NCBI GenBank assembly: GCA_021847605.1
Contig: JAJZQN010000005.1
Location: 1-64,000, forward strand
Origin: Pseudomonadota bacterium
GTDB lineage: Bacteria > Pseudomonadota > Alphaproteobacteria > Sphingomonadales > Sphingomonadaceae
Direction of reading: 5' to 3'
DNA: 64,000 nt
Part shown: positions 1 to 8,894 of the stretch, piece after piece
Layout: every line of letters begins with the position of its first letter
How positions within the stretch are numbered: position 1 is the stretch's first letter
Position numbers and translations under genes: made by a program
Notes under the pieces: generated by a model
What the model was told of the DNA's origin: nothing
What the model saw: the letters and a program-made list of their open reading frames with translations, nothing else
The model's database searches: none

Positions 1-69
1 ATGACACTTGAAAGTCTCGCCAACGTCAGCGACAATCCCCTCATCAGCTTGCCCGGCGTGGCAGCCTGA

Positions 70-1146
70 TCCAGTCCGATCCTCTACCGAGGACAGCCGC
101 TGTTACACCATCCCGCGGGACACGATCAGGTAACGGCAGGCCTTACGGGCCTCGCCAGGGGGCAATCGCTGTTGGTGTCGCTGTTCGACCATCCCGATCT
201 GCACCGCTGGGTAGCGCAAACGATGGCGGAACGACCCATTCGCGCCGTCGTCGCCTATTCCGCGCAAATGGCGCATTTCGTGCCGATGCTTGGCCCCGAT
301 GTCCGCTTTCTGATGGACTTCGTGGATTTCGATTCCGCCAAATATGCGGCCTATGGCGCGCAGGGCGGCGGGCCGATGGGCTGGATCAACCGCCGCGAAG
401 GGCGCGTACTGCTCGATTTCGAGCGTAAGGTGGCGCAGCGCGCCGACATATGCTCCTTCGTCAGCGAGGCGGAGGCGGCGCTGTTCCGGCAGGCCTGTGG
501 CCTTGGTGCAGACCGCATCGTCGCCATCGAAAACGGCGTTGCTCTCGACTATTTCGATCCGGCCGCCGATTTTCCGGCCGTCGACGCGGGGGAGGGGGCG
601 TTGCTCGTCTTTACCGGCCAGATGGACTATCGCCCCAATGTCGAGGCGGTGGAAAGTTTCGTCCGCCAGACGCTGCCCACTATCCGCACGGTTCGCCCCG
701 ATGCGCGTTTTGCCATCGTCGGACGCAATCCAACCAAGGCTGTGGAGGCGCTCGCGACATTGCCGGGCGTAATCGTGACCGGCGGCGTGCCGGATGTGCG
801 CGGCTGGCTGGCGGCCGCTGATGTCGTCGTTGCGCCGTTGCGCATCGCGCGCGGCATTCAGAACAAGGTGCTGGAGGCGATGGCCATGGGCCGTCCGGTC
901 GTCGCATCTCCGCAAGCGGCCGAAGGCATAGACGCACAGGATGAGGCGCATTTGCTGGTTGCGGCCAACCCGGCGGAGGAGGCAGTCAAGATTCTGCGGC
1001 TGCTCGATGACCCTGCTTGCGCGATGCGTCTGGGCATGGCGGCGCGCGACCGGATGCAGCAGCGCTATCGCTGGTCCGCGACGCTGGCGGGCATGGCCGA
1101 TCTGCTGAATCGCCCGGCCTCCAAGGCCCATGGGCAGGCGGCATGA
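70..1146 (+). CDS. exosortase-associated sugar transferase (GT4-like), 5' end disrupted
   Basis: Family 1/4-type glycosyltransferase resembling the sugar transferases of exosortase A/PEP-CTERM loci (TIGR03087 type), which add sugars to a lipid-linked exopolysaccharide. Visible are a Rossmann-like segment (YSAQMAHFVPML), the nucleotide-sugar-binding C-terminal half (VFTGQMDYRPNVEAV, FAIVGRNPTKAVEAL, GGVPDVRGWLAAADVVVAPL) and the helix around RGIQNKVLEAMAMGRPVVAS with the conserved Glu. The frame is open from 70 to the stop at 1144-1146. The first possible start codon is TTG at 172 (324 aa), but the family is usually about 400 aa, homology-like sequence begins before 172, and a stop lies in frame at 67-69. 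The 5' part is therefore frameshifted or truncated. The stop overlaps the next ATG (ATGA), so it is translationally coupled to xrtA. Confidence 0.8.
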   Translation, partial: SSPILYRGQPLLHHPAGHDQVTAGLTGLARGQSLLVSLFDHPDLHRWVAQTMAERPIRAVVAYSAQMAHFVPMLGPDVRFLMDFVDFDSAKYAAYGAQGGGPMGWINRREGRVLLDFERKVAQRADICSFVSEAEAALFRQACGLGADRIVAIENGVALDYFDPAADFPAVDAGEGALLVFTGQMDYRPNVEAVESFVRQTLPTIRTVRPDARFAIVGRNPTKAVEALATLPGVIVTGGVPDVRGWLAAADVVVAPLRIARGIQNKVLEAMAMGRPVVASPQAAEGIDAQDEAHLLVAANPAEEAVKILRLLDDPACAMRLGMAARDRMQQRYRWSATLAGMADLLNRPASKAHGQAA

Positions 1147-2678
1147 CGCAGCAGGCGCTGCCCTATGCCCGGTCGCCGATGGTGGACCTGACGGGATGGC
1201 GCGGTCATTTGATCGCGCTGGGCGTTGTGTCCGTGACGATCCTGACGCTGTTCTTCGATGATGTTTGGAGCATGGCGTCCATCTGGTGGAACGCCTCTAC
1301 CTTCGGCCATTGTCTGTTCATCCCGCCGATCATCGCCTGGCTGATACAGCAACGCATGCCCGGCCTGCGTCAGATGCAGCCTGTCGCCTGGGCGCCCGGC
1401 CTGCTGTGGCTTGCGCTGGGTGCCTTTGCATGGTTGCTGGGCGCGGCGGCCGGCGTCGCGATGGTCCGACATGGCGCACTGGTGCTGATGTTGCAGGGGG
1501 CGACGATCGCGCTGCTGGGACCGGCGGTGGCGCGTGCGCTTACCTTCCCGCTTTTCTACGCTTTCTTCATGGTGCCGTTCGGCGAAGAGGTCGTTCCGCC
1601 GTTACAACTGATAACAGCGCGACTTGCGATGTTGCTGCTCGATCTGACGGGCGTACCCGCCCATCTGGAGGGTATCTTCATCACCACGCCCACCGGCTAT
1701 TTCGAAGTGGCCGAAGCCTGTTCAGGCGCAAAATTCCTGATCGCCATGGCCGCTTATGGCGTGTTGGTGTGCAATGTCTGCTTCACAAGCTGGCGGCGGC
1801 GCATTCTGTTTCTGTCGGGTGCATTGATCCTGTCGGTGCTGGCAAACGGCGTGCGCGCCTATGCCACCATTCTCGTCGCGCATCTGACGACTGTGGATGC
1901 GGCCGTTGGCTTTGATCATGTCGTCTATGGCTGGGTGTTCTTCGCGATCATCATGGTCGTGGTGATGGCGGTCGCATGGCCCTTTTTCGATCGAAAGCCC
2001 GGCGATCCATGGTTCGATCCCGGCCAGCTGCAAGGCCCAGTTGTTCGACCGTCGCATGCCGGTGTCGTTGCCGGCGGCGCGCTGGCGATCATCGTGGCGT
2101 CGCCCTTGTGGCTTGCCGCCAGTGTCGCTGCGGCGCAGCCTTTGCCGCCGGTTCTGACCATGCCCGACGTGCCGGGGTGGACCCGTACCGACACACCGCA
2201 GGCCTATCCCTGGAAACCCCGGTTCGAAGGGGCCGATCATTTCGTCATCGGCCGCTATCGCAATGGGGCCGGACAGGTGGTGGACCTCGCCATCGCCACT
2301 TATGACCGGCAGGATGACGGACATGACATGGTGGGCTTCGGGCAGGGCGCCGCCGACCCGGACAGTGAGTGGGTATGGTCCTTCCCGGCCCGCTCGCCTG
2401 CCTATGGCCGGGGCGAACAGATTACCGCGCCCGGCCCGGTCGTGCGCCATGCCGTGACATTCCATGTCGTAGGGGAAGGCAAACCGACCGGCAGCAAGCC
2501 GGCAGTAAAGATGGAAACCATGCTCGCCCGCCTGTTGGGACGTGACCAGCGTGCGGCCGCTATCATTGTATCGGCGGAGGAGGGGGACGGCCATCCGTCC
2601 GACCCCGCCATCGCCGCTTTCCTCAACGATCTGGGCGACGTGCAGCTTTTGGCTGACCGCAGCATCGGCATCCGCTAG
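1143..2678 (+). CDS. xrtA: exosortase A fused to an EpsI domain
   Basis: Inner-membrane cysteine transpeptidase of about 511 aa. It is predicted to cut PEP-CTERM-type sorting signals and is typically linked to exopolysaccharide production. Residues 1-290 hold about eight membrane segments and the three exosortase catalytic positions: Cys193 in EACSG, Arg238 in NGVR and His259 in DHVVYGW. Residues from about 300 form a periplasmic EpsI-like domain after one more membrane helix (LAIIVASPLWLAASVAAA). XrtA with a C-terminal EpsI domain is a known sphingomonad arrangement. The ATG at 1143 overlaps the previous stop. An in-frame upstream start at 1017 exists but would lie inside the transferase gene. 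The next gene follows after 10 nt. No PEP-CTERM substrate protein is visible in this window. Confidence 0.93.
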   Translation: MTQQALPYARSPMVDLTGWRGHLIALGVVSVTILTLFFDDVWSMASIWWNASTFGHCLFIPPIIAWLIQQRMPGLRQMQPVAWAPGLLWLALGAFAWLLGAAAGVAMVRHGALVLMLQGATIALLGPAVARALTFPLFYAFFMVPFGEEVVPPLQLITARLAMLLLDLTGVPAHLEGIFITTPTGYFEVAEACSGAKFLIAMAAYGVLVCNVCFTSWRRRILFLSGALILSVLANGVRAYATILVAHLTTVDAAVGFDHVVYGWVFFAIIMVVVMAVAWPFFDRKPGDPWFDPGQLQGPVVRPSHAGVVAGGALAIIVASPLWLAASVAAAQPLPPVLTMPDVPGWTRTDTPQAYPWKPRFEGADHFVIGRYRNGAGQVVDLAIATYDRQDDGHDMVGFGQGAADPDSEWVWSFPARSPAYGRGEQITAPGPVVRHAVTFHVVGEGKPTGSKPAVKMETMLARLLGRDQRAAAIIVSAEEGDGHPSDPAIAAFLNDLGDVQLLADRSIGIR

Positions 2679-2688
2679 AGACAGGCCT

Positions 2689-4584
2689 ATGTGCGGGATA
2701 GCGGGTATTTTTCATCTGGAGACGGCCAAGCCGGTCGATCCGGCGCGCGTGCGCGCCATGCTGGACGTGATGCCGCATCGCGGCCCTGACGGCAGCGGCA
2801 TCTGGACCGCGCCGGGCGTGGGTCTTGGCCATCTGCGCCTGTCGATCATCGACCTGGGCGGTGGTGCGCAACCGATGCACACGCCTGACGAAGCGCTCAG
2901 CGTCGTTTTCAACGGCGAAATCTATAATTTCGCGGAAGTCCGTGCGGAACTGGAGGCCAAGGGCCATGTGTTCCGCACCGACAGCGATACCGAAGTCATC
3001 CTGCACGGCTATCGCCAATGGGGCGAGGAGTGCGTGCATCGCTTCAACGGCATGTTCGCCTTCGCCCTGTTCGACGCCCGTGCGCAGTCGCTGTGGCTCG
3101 TGCGCGACCGGCTGGGCGTCAAGCCGCTTCATTATGCGCTATTGTCGGACGGCAGCCTGATCTTTGGTTCGGAATTGAAGAGCCTGCTTGCTCATCCCCT
3201 GCTGCGCCGCGCGCCGGACCTGTCGGCGGTCGAAGATTATATGGCCTATGGTTATGTCCCCGACGACGCCTGTCTGGTGGCGGGCGTGCGCAAGCTAGGC
3301 GCGGGGGAGACGCTGCGGCTGGTTCGCGGCCGTTCGCTGCCACAGCCGCAACGCTATTGGGACGTCAGTTTCGCCGATCGGACAAAGGCAAAGCCTGAAG
3401 CGCTGGAGGAGGAACTGGTCGCCCTGATGCGGCAGGCGGTCCGTTCCCGCATGGTGGCCGACGTGCCGCTCGGCGCCTTCCTGTCGGGCGGCGTCGACAG
3501 CAGCAGCGTCGTAGCGCTGATGGCGGAGGCCTCCAGTCAGGCGGTCAAGACATGCACGATCGGCTTCGATGTCGCCTCGCTCGACGAGACGGCTTATGCT
3601 GATCGTATCGCCCGACGGTTTGCCACAGACCACCGGTCGCGCATCGTGTCGCCCGACGACTATGGACTGATCGACCGGCTGGCTTTTCATTTCGACGAGC
3701 CTTTTGCCGATGCGTCGGCCCTGCCGACCTTCCGCGTATGCGAACTGGCGCGGGAACAGGTGACGGTCGCCCTGTCGGGCGATGGCGCGGATGAGGCCTT
3801 TGCGGGCTATCGGCGTCATCGCTTCCAGATGCAGGGGGAGCGTATACGCGGCCTCGTTCCCGCTTCGATACGTGAACCGCTGTTCGGGACGCTGGGCCGC
3901 TATTATCCCAAGGCCGACTGGGCGCCGCGCATGTTCCGGGCGAAATCGACCTTCCTCGAACTGGCGGGTGATGGTGGCGAAGCCTATGCCGCCTCGGTCG
4001 GCGTCACGCCCCGCGCGTTGCGCCAGCGATTGTTCACGCAGGATGTGAAGAGCCGTCTGGGCGGCTATCGTGCCGAGGATCGCTATGTAAAGACGATGGC
4101 GCAGGCGCCTGCGCGTGACGCGCTGGACCGCGCGCAATATGCCGATATTCGCATCTGGTTGCCGGGCGACATTCTGACCAAGACCGACCGGATGAGCATG
4201 GCCGTCAGCCTGGAGGCTCGCGAGCCTTTACTCGATCATCGGCTCGTCGAATTTGCCGCGCGCCTGCCAGTCAGCCAGCGTATTCGTGGTAATAGCGGCA
4301 AATATCTGATGAAGAAGGCAATGGAGCCATTCCTGCCGCAGGACATACTCTATCGTCAGAAAATGGGCTTCGTGACCCCGATCAGCGCATGGTTCCGGGG
4401 GGCGCTGGCCGGTGAAGCAACGGCGATCGCGGGTGGCTCGGCACTGGCAAAGACGGGTTGGTTCGACACGGCCATGCTGGCCCGTGTGGCTGCCGATCAT
4501 AAGTCGGGTGTTGCCGATCATGGCCGGTTGCTGTGGCAATTGCTGATGCTGGACAAGTCGCTGACCCGCCTGTTCGCTATCTGA
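2689..4584 (+). CDS. asparagine synthetase-like amidotransferase of the XrtA/EPS locus
   Basis: 631-aa glutamine-hydrolysing amidotransferase of the asparagine synthetase B fold, matching the XrtA-associated amidotransferase family (TIGR03108). The N-terminal nucleophile Cys2 follows the initiator Met (MCGIAGIF), as needed for Ntn glutaminase activity, and HRGPDGSG and NGEIYNF are present. The synthetase half has the ATP-pyrophosphatase loop LSGGVDSSS at about 265-273 and LSGDGADEAFAGY. In EPS clusters such enzymes are thought to amidate a sugar carboxylate rather than make asparagine; that role is inferred from context. The ATG at 2689 is chosen because family members begin MCGI. A longer in-frame extension to 2542 would place residues before the nucleophile. 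Likely co-transcribed with xrtA. Confidence 0.9.
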   Translation: MCGIAGIFHLETAKPVDPARVRAMLDVMPHRGPDGSGIWTAPGVGLGHLRLSIIDLGGGAQPMHTPDEALSVVFNGEIYNFAEVRAELEAKGHVFRTDSDTEVILHGYRQWGEECVHRFNGMFAFALFDARAQSLWLVRDRLGVKPLHYALLSDGSLIFGSELKSLLAHPLLRRAPDLSAVEDYMAYGYVPDDACLVAGVRKLGAGETLRLVRGRSLPQPQRYWDVSFADRTKAKPEALEEELVALMRQAVRSRMVADVPLGAFLSGGVDSSSVVALMAEASSQAVKTCTIGFDVASLDETAYADRIARRFATDHRSRIVSPDDYGLIDRLAFHFDEPFADASALPTFRVCELAREQVTVALSGDGADEAFAGYRRHRFQMQGERIRGLVPASIREPLFGTLGRYYPKADWAPRMFRAKSTFLELAGDGGEAYAASVGVTPRALRQRLFTQDVKSRLGGYRAEDRYVKTMAQAPARDALDRAQYADIRIWLPGDILTKTDRMSMAVSLEAREPLLDHRLVEFAARLPVSQRIRGNSGKYLMKKAMEPFLPQDILYRQKMGFVTPISAWFRGALAGEATAIAGGSALAKTGWFDTAMLARVAADHKSGVADHGRLLWQLLMLDKSLTRLFAI

Positions 4585-4672
4585 CCACGCCGATGCCGTT
4601 AGGGTCGTTCGCGCGAAATCCTTGCAACCCGCGTCCTGCAATGCCAACGGGGCACATGACGATAATCAGGGC

Positions 4673-6031
4673 ATGCCAGTAGTGACAGTCTCCAAGGAAA
4701 TGGTTCGGTTACGGCTTTACGCGCTGTGCCTTGCCGGAGATATGGCCGGGCTGTTCTTCGCGTTTCTCGCCGCCAACTGGTTCATTCTCGGCGCCCTGTG
4801 GGGGGAGCCTGGCAAGCCGCATGGCCTCGTCATGTTCGCGATGGTCGCGCCGCTCTACGCGCTGCTCGCCATTCAGGGCGGCGCTTATGGCATCAACACG
4901 CTGGATCGGGTGCGGCGCGGCATATTCCGCGCGCTGCTGGCGCTGGCGCAGGCGGCATTGCTGATGCTGCTGATCGTCTATCTGGGCAAGATCGCGGAAC
5001 AGCTTTCCCGTCTGACCTTCGTCGCGGGGCTGGCGATCGGCGCGGTGATGCTGGCGCTGGTTCGAGTGGCCGTCGCGGGATTGGCCGGGCGCCTGCTGGG
5101 CGATGTCCCGCATCTGACGGCCGTGATCATGGATGGCGTCACCATCGATGTCGGCCCACATATGGACGTTATTCAGGCGGACGTCGCCAGCCTGCGACCC
5201 GAAAGCCATGATGCCGACATGGCTGCTCGCCTTGCCGGCGCGGTCGGCATGGCGGAACGAGTCATCGTCGCCTGTCCGCTCGAACGGATGGATGACTGGT
5301 CCGCCGCGCTCAAATCCCTGTCGGCGCGGGGTGAGATCGTGGTGCCGGAATTGCTGCGCTTCGCCCCGGCGCGGGTGGATGAATTTGGCGGGCAACCGAC
5401 GATCATCGTGGCGGGTGGCCCGCTCCAGTTTCGCGATCGCCTGATCAAGCGCCTGTTCGATCTGATCGTCGCAGCGGCAGCCACCCTGTTCCTGTCGCCG
5501 GTTCTGATCGTCGCGGCGCTGTCGGTGAAGCTGACCAGCCCCGGCCCGGTCCTGTTCCGGCAACCGCGTATCGGCAAGGATGCACGTCCCTTTTTCATCT
5601 ATAAATTCCGGTCGATGCGGACGGAGGCGAGCGATCGTCATGCCGCCACTCTGACCCGGCGCGACGATGATCGGGTGACGCGCGTCGGCGCCTTTCTGCG
5701 CAAAACCAGCATCGATGAACTGCCCCAGCTTTTTAATGTGCTGAAGGGCGACATGAGCATCGTCGGCCCACGCCCTCATGCGGCTGCGGCCAAGGCAGGC
5801 GACAGCCTCTATTGGGAAGTCGACGCCCGTTATTGGGAACGGCATTGCATCAAGCCGGGCATGACCGGCCTCGCGCAGGTGCGCGGTCATCGCGGATCGA
5901 CCGACCATCATCAGGATCTGATCGACCGGCTGCAATCCGATCTGGAATATGTCAGCGACTGGTCGATCTGGCGCGACATGCGGATCATCTTTGCGACATT
6001 GGGCGTCCTCGTCCATCACAAGGCCTATTGA
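4673..6031 (+). CDS. polyprenyl glycosylphosphotransferase (EPS priming enzyme)
   Basis: 452-aa membrane enzyme expected to transfer a sugar-1-phosphate from UDP-sugar to undecaprenyl phosphate, the first step of repeat-unit assembly. The N-terminal 140 residues carry about four membrane helices. A soluble middle section follows. The C-terminal bacterial sugar transferase domain starts near residue 260 with [17 protein letters not shown] and contains [34 protein letters not shown] and [12 protein letters not shown], all hallmarks of the WcaJ/PssY family. ATG at 4673 is preferred over the in-frame upstream start at 4622, because the peptide before it is unlike a membrane-protein N-terminus. 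It lies 88 nt after the amidotransferase, and the next gene starts 1 nt after its stop. Confidence 0.9.
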   Translation: MPVVTVSKEMVRLRLYALCLAGDMAGLFFAFLAANWFILGALWGEPGKPHGLVMFAMVAPLYALLAIQGGAYGINTLDRVRRGIFRALLALAQAALLMLLIVYLGKIAEQLSRLTFVAGLAIGAVMLALVRVAVAGLAGRLLGDVPHLTAVIMDGVTIDVGPHMDVIQADVASLRPESHDADMAARLAGAVGMAERVIVACPLERMDDWSAALKSLSARGEIVVPELLRFAPARVDEFGGQPTIIVAGGPLQFRDRLIKRLFDLIVAAAATLFLSPVLIVAALSVKLTSPGPVLFRQPRIGKDARPFFIYKFRSMRTEASDRHAATLTRRDDDRVTRVGAFLRKTSIDELPQLFNVLKGDMSIVGPRPHAAAAKAGDSLYWEVDARYWERHCIKPGMTGLAQVRGHRGSTDHHQDLIDRLQSDLEYVSDWSIWRDMRIIFATLGVLVHHKAY

Positions 6032-6032
6032 G

Positions 6033-7163
6033 ATGGCGACCAACCTGATCCTTGCCGCGATTGTGCTGCTGTGCCTTGTCGCGGTGCTATGGCCCTTCCT
6101 CTTCTATCCGTTGATCCTGCGCAGCCTGCCGACCAAGGCGGAAACGCCGCTGGCCGGGCCGCTGCCCAGTGCGTCGCTGCTCTTCTGCGCTTATAATGAG
6201 GCGGACGCGATGCCGGATAAGCTCGCTAATCTGGCCATGCTGAAACGGCTGCATCCCGATCTGGAATTTCTGGCGTTCGATGACGGATCGTCGGATGGCA
6301 CGGGCGATCTCATCGTGGCGCAGGGCGATCTTGTTACCCTGCTGCGTGGGCCGGGGCGCAGCGGCAAGGCGCATGGCATGAAGCAGCTTGCCGCGCGTGC
6401 GCGTGGCGACGTGCTGATCTTCACCGACGCCAATGTGTTGCTGGACCCCGAAGCGGTCGGCCGCCTGCTCGCCCGTTATGCGGACCCGGAAGTGGGCGGT
6501 GTGCTAGGCTCGCTCCACTATATCGGCGCGGATGAAAGTGCGACGGCGTCGGTCGGTTCGCTCTACTGGCGGATAGAGGAAAAGCTGAAGGACGAGGAAT
6601 CGCGCACCGGCAACGTGCTGGGCGCCGACGGTTCCATCTTTTCGATCCGACGCGACCTTTACCCCGAATTTCCCGACAGCGTGCTGGACGACCTGACCGT
6701 TTCCATGGCGGTCGTGTTCGCCGGCAAGCGTCTCATCAAGGCGAAGGATGTCATTGCGCGCGAACGGCTGGTGACGGCGCGGAAGGACGAATATCGCCGC
6801 AAGGTGCGGATCGCGGCCCGTGCGTGGCACACGCACAGCCATCTGCGTCCGCAACTGCGGCGCATGGCCGCCATCGACCGTTTCAAATATAGCTCGCGCA
6901 AGATCGTTCGCTGGTTCGGTGGACTGTTCATCCTTGGCGGCGCAATCGCGGCGGGTGCGCTGGCGCTCAGCATTTCACCGATGCTCTATCTGGTGGGCGC
7001 GCTGGGCATTGCGCTGGTCATCTGGATCGGTGTGCGGGCGAAAAGTGGTCCCTTCGCCGCACTGGTCGATGTGCTGATCGCCTATGCCGCCACCGTGCAG
7101 GGGGTTGGCCGGGCGATGACCGGACGCACCGTCACCATCTGGAACCCGGCCAAGTCCCGCTGA
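6033..7163 (+). CDS. family 2 glycosyltransferase, membrane-anchored
   Basis: 376-aa processive-type GT2. One N-terminal membrane helix (LILAAIVLLCLVAVLWPFLF) precedes a GT-A domain with ASLLFCAYNEAD, the first aspartates FDDGSSDGT, the metal-binding region FTDANVLLDPEAVG and the acceptor motif GADGSIFSIRRDLY. Two or three helices close the protein. It probably elongates the exopolysaccharide primed by the preceding gene product. The ATG at 6033 is separated by a single base from the upstream stop, so the two are certainly coupled. This is the last gene of the plus-strand EPS run and is convergent with the amidohydrolase 10 nt away. Confidence 0.88.
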   Translation: MATNLILAAIVLLCLVAVLWPFLFYPLILRSLPTKAETPLAGPLPSASLLFCAYNEADAMPDKLANLAMLKRLHPDLEFLAFDDGSSDGTGDLIVAQGDLVTLLRGPGRSGKAHGMKQLAARARGDVLIFTDANVLLDPEAVGRLLARYADPEVGGVLGSLHYIGADESATASVGSLYWRIEEKLKDEESRTGNVLGADGSIFSIRRDLYPEFPDSVLDDLTVSMAVVFAGKRLIKAKDVIARERLVTARKDEYRRKVRIAARAWHTHSHLRPQLRRMAAIDRFKYSSRKIVRWFGGLFILGGAIAAGALALSISPMLYLVGALGIALVIWIGVRAKSGPFAALVDVLIAYAATVQGVGRAMTGRTVTIWNPAKSR

Positions 7164-7165
7164 AC

Positions 7166-7184
7166 GGAGGGGGTCACTCCCCCT
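7166..7184. terminator. short G/C stem between convergent genes
   Basis: AGGGGG and CCCCCT form a 6-bp stem with a 5-nt loop just after the glycosyltransferase stop, and overlap the stop region of the opposing amidohydrolase. There is no strong T-run on either side, so terminator activity is only possible. Confidence 0.3.
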
Positions 7185-8886
7185 TCATATAGACGCGCTT
7201 GCCGCCGACCCAGGTTTCCAGAACCTGCGTCGTGCGGATGTCGGCCGGAGCAGCCTTCGAAATATCCCGGTCGATCAAAAGGAAGTCGGCACGCTGGCCG
7301 GGGATCAGGCTGCCGAACTTCTTTTCAGCGAATCCTGCATAGGCGGCCTGCCGGGTAAATCCATCCAGTGCTGCGGTAAAGCTGACCCGCTGTTCAGGCA
7401 TCCACCCGCCCACAGGTTCGCTCTTGGCGTCCTGCCGGCTCATCGCGACGGCGATGCCGGGGAACGGGTTGGGGCTTTCGACCGGCACGTCCGATCCGAA
7501 GGCGAGCGGCACGCCATTGTCCAGCATCGTTTTCCACGCATAGGCGCCCTTCAACCGCGCCTCGCCCATGCGTGCGGTCGCCATGCGCCAGTCGGATGCT
7601 TCATGGACGGGCTGCATGGAGGCAATGACGCCCAGCGGCTTGAAGCGGGGCAGATCGGCCGGATCGATGATCTGCGCATGTTCGATGCGCCAGCGCCGGT
7701 CGCCCTTATAGGTTTCATTGAGTTCCTGCACCGCGTCCAGCACTTCGCTATTGGCGGCGTCGCCGATGGCGTGAACGGCGACCTGGAAATTATCCATCGC
7801 CGCGCGGCTCATGATGTTGCGCAGTTGCGTGTCGGGGATCATCGGCAGGCCGCGCTGTCCCGGCGCGTCGGCATAATCGGTCTTCAGCCACGCCCCGCGT
7901 GAACCCAGTGCGCCGTCCAGCAACAATTTGATGCCGCCCATGCGCAGGCGATCATCATACAGCCATGGTGTCGGTTCCGGCCCGGCGATCTTCACCATAT
8001 TGTCGAGGCCAAAGGCATAGGACATGATCCGCACGCGCAACGCCCCGCGATCGGCCGACCGACGAAATGCCTGCCAGTCGTCCATGCTGGTGCCCATATC
8101 GGCAATGCCGGTAATGCCGACCGACAGCAGGGTGCGCTGCGCCATTTCCAGCGCCCGGTCACGATCCTTGGGCGCGGGGGCAGGGACGACCTTTTCAATC
8201 AGGTCCATCGCCTTGTCGACGAACACGCCGGCGGGCTTCCCGCCCGTCATCTCGATCCGGCCACCGGCAGGCGCCTTGGTCGCTGCCGTAATGTTCGCCG
8301 CACGGATCGCCGCGCTGTTGGCCCATCCGGCATGGCCGTCCACCCGTTGTAGCCAAACGGGAATGTCGCCCACTGCGGCGTCCAGTTCGGCTGCGGTCGG
8401 GAACCGGCCCAGCCCCCAGACTTCCTGATTCCAGCCTGTGCCGACGATCCATTTCAGGCCATCGTTCGCCTGTGCATAGGCACGGATCTTCGCCTGCGCT
8501 TCCTCCAGCGACTTGGTATCCGACAGGTCCAGCATGATGAGCGACATGCCAAGGCCCATAACATGGCCATGCCCGTCGATCAGGCCGGGGATCATCGTCT
8601 TGCCGCCCGCATCCATTTTGAACGTCGGTGCCTTGGGGCGCTCTGGCCATGGTTGCCCGCGTTTTGGCTTTTTGGGCTTATATTCCGGTTCCTGATAGCG
8701 CTCGGGCAGCAGCTTATCGACCTTGCCGTCATCGTCGATGACGATGGCAGCGAAATGGACGATCTGTCCGTTGGCGTCGAGCGCGATGCCGTTCACATTG
8801 TCGATCACGCCAAAGGCATGGGCCGGAATGGGAGCCATAATCGGCAGGGCGAGGGCGGCGATGGCCGCCAGTCGGCTAATCTTCAT
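7174..8886 (-). CDS. exported amidohydrolase, YtcJ-like (amidohydrolase family 3)
   Basis: 570-aa metal-dependent hydrolase with a Sec signal peptide (MKISRLAAIAALALPIMAP then AHA), so it acts in the periplasm. The metal-binding start of the barrel is GLIDGHGHVMGLG. Later motifs VGTGWNQEVWG, DGALGSRGAWL, HAIGDAANSEVLDAV and RIEHAQIIDPAD are typical of the YtcJ group, whose members cleave varied amides and carbamates; the substrate cannot be told. Residues about 60-80 form a Lys/Pro-rich insertion (PEYKPKKPKRG). The ATG at 8886 gives the signal peptide, whereas the longer open frame to 9105 overlaps the next gene. It starts 8 nt after the oxidoreductase stop, so the two form a minus-strand operon. 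Confidence 0.85.
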   Translation of the reverse strand: MKISRLAAIAALALPIMAPIPAHAFGVIDNVNGIALDANGQIVHFAAIVIDDDGKVDKLLPERYQEPEYKPKKPKRGQPWPERPKAPTFKMDAGGKTMIPGLIDGHGHVMGLGMSLIMLDLSDTKSLEEAQAKIRAYAQANDGLKWIVGTGWNQEVWGLGRFPTAAELDAAVGDIPVWLQRVDGHAGWANSAAIRAANITAATKAPAGGRIEMTGGKPAGVFVDKAMDLIEKVVPAPAPKDRDRALEMAQRTLLSVGITGIADMGTSMDDWQAFRRSADRGALRVRIMSYAFGLDNMVKIAGPEPTPWLYDDRLRMGGIKLLLDGALGSRGAWLKTDYADAPGQRGLPMIPDTQLRNIMSRAAMDNFQVAVHAIGDAANSEVLDAVQELNETYKGDRRWRIEHAQIIDPADLPRFKPLGVIASMQPVHEASDWRMATARMGEARLKGAYAWKTMLDNGVPLAFGSDVPVESPNPFPGIAVAMSRQDAKSEPVGGWMPEQRVSFTAALDGFTRQAAYAGFAEKKFGSLIPGQRADFLLIDRDISKAAPADIRTTQVLETWVGGKRVYMKGE

Positions 8887-8894
8887 GCGGTCCC

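Noticed and set aside
103..1131. Long minus-strand ORF (342 aa) opposite the first sugar transferase
   Set aside because: It is rich in Arg, His, Gln and Gly with no domain, and lies fully antisense to a clear glycosyltransferase; typical of high-GC shadow frames.
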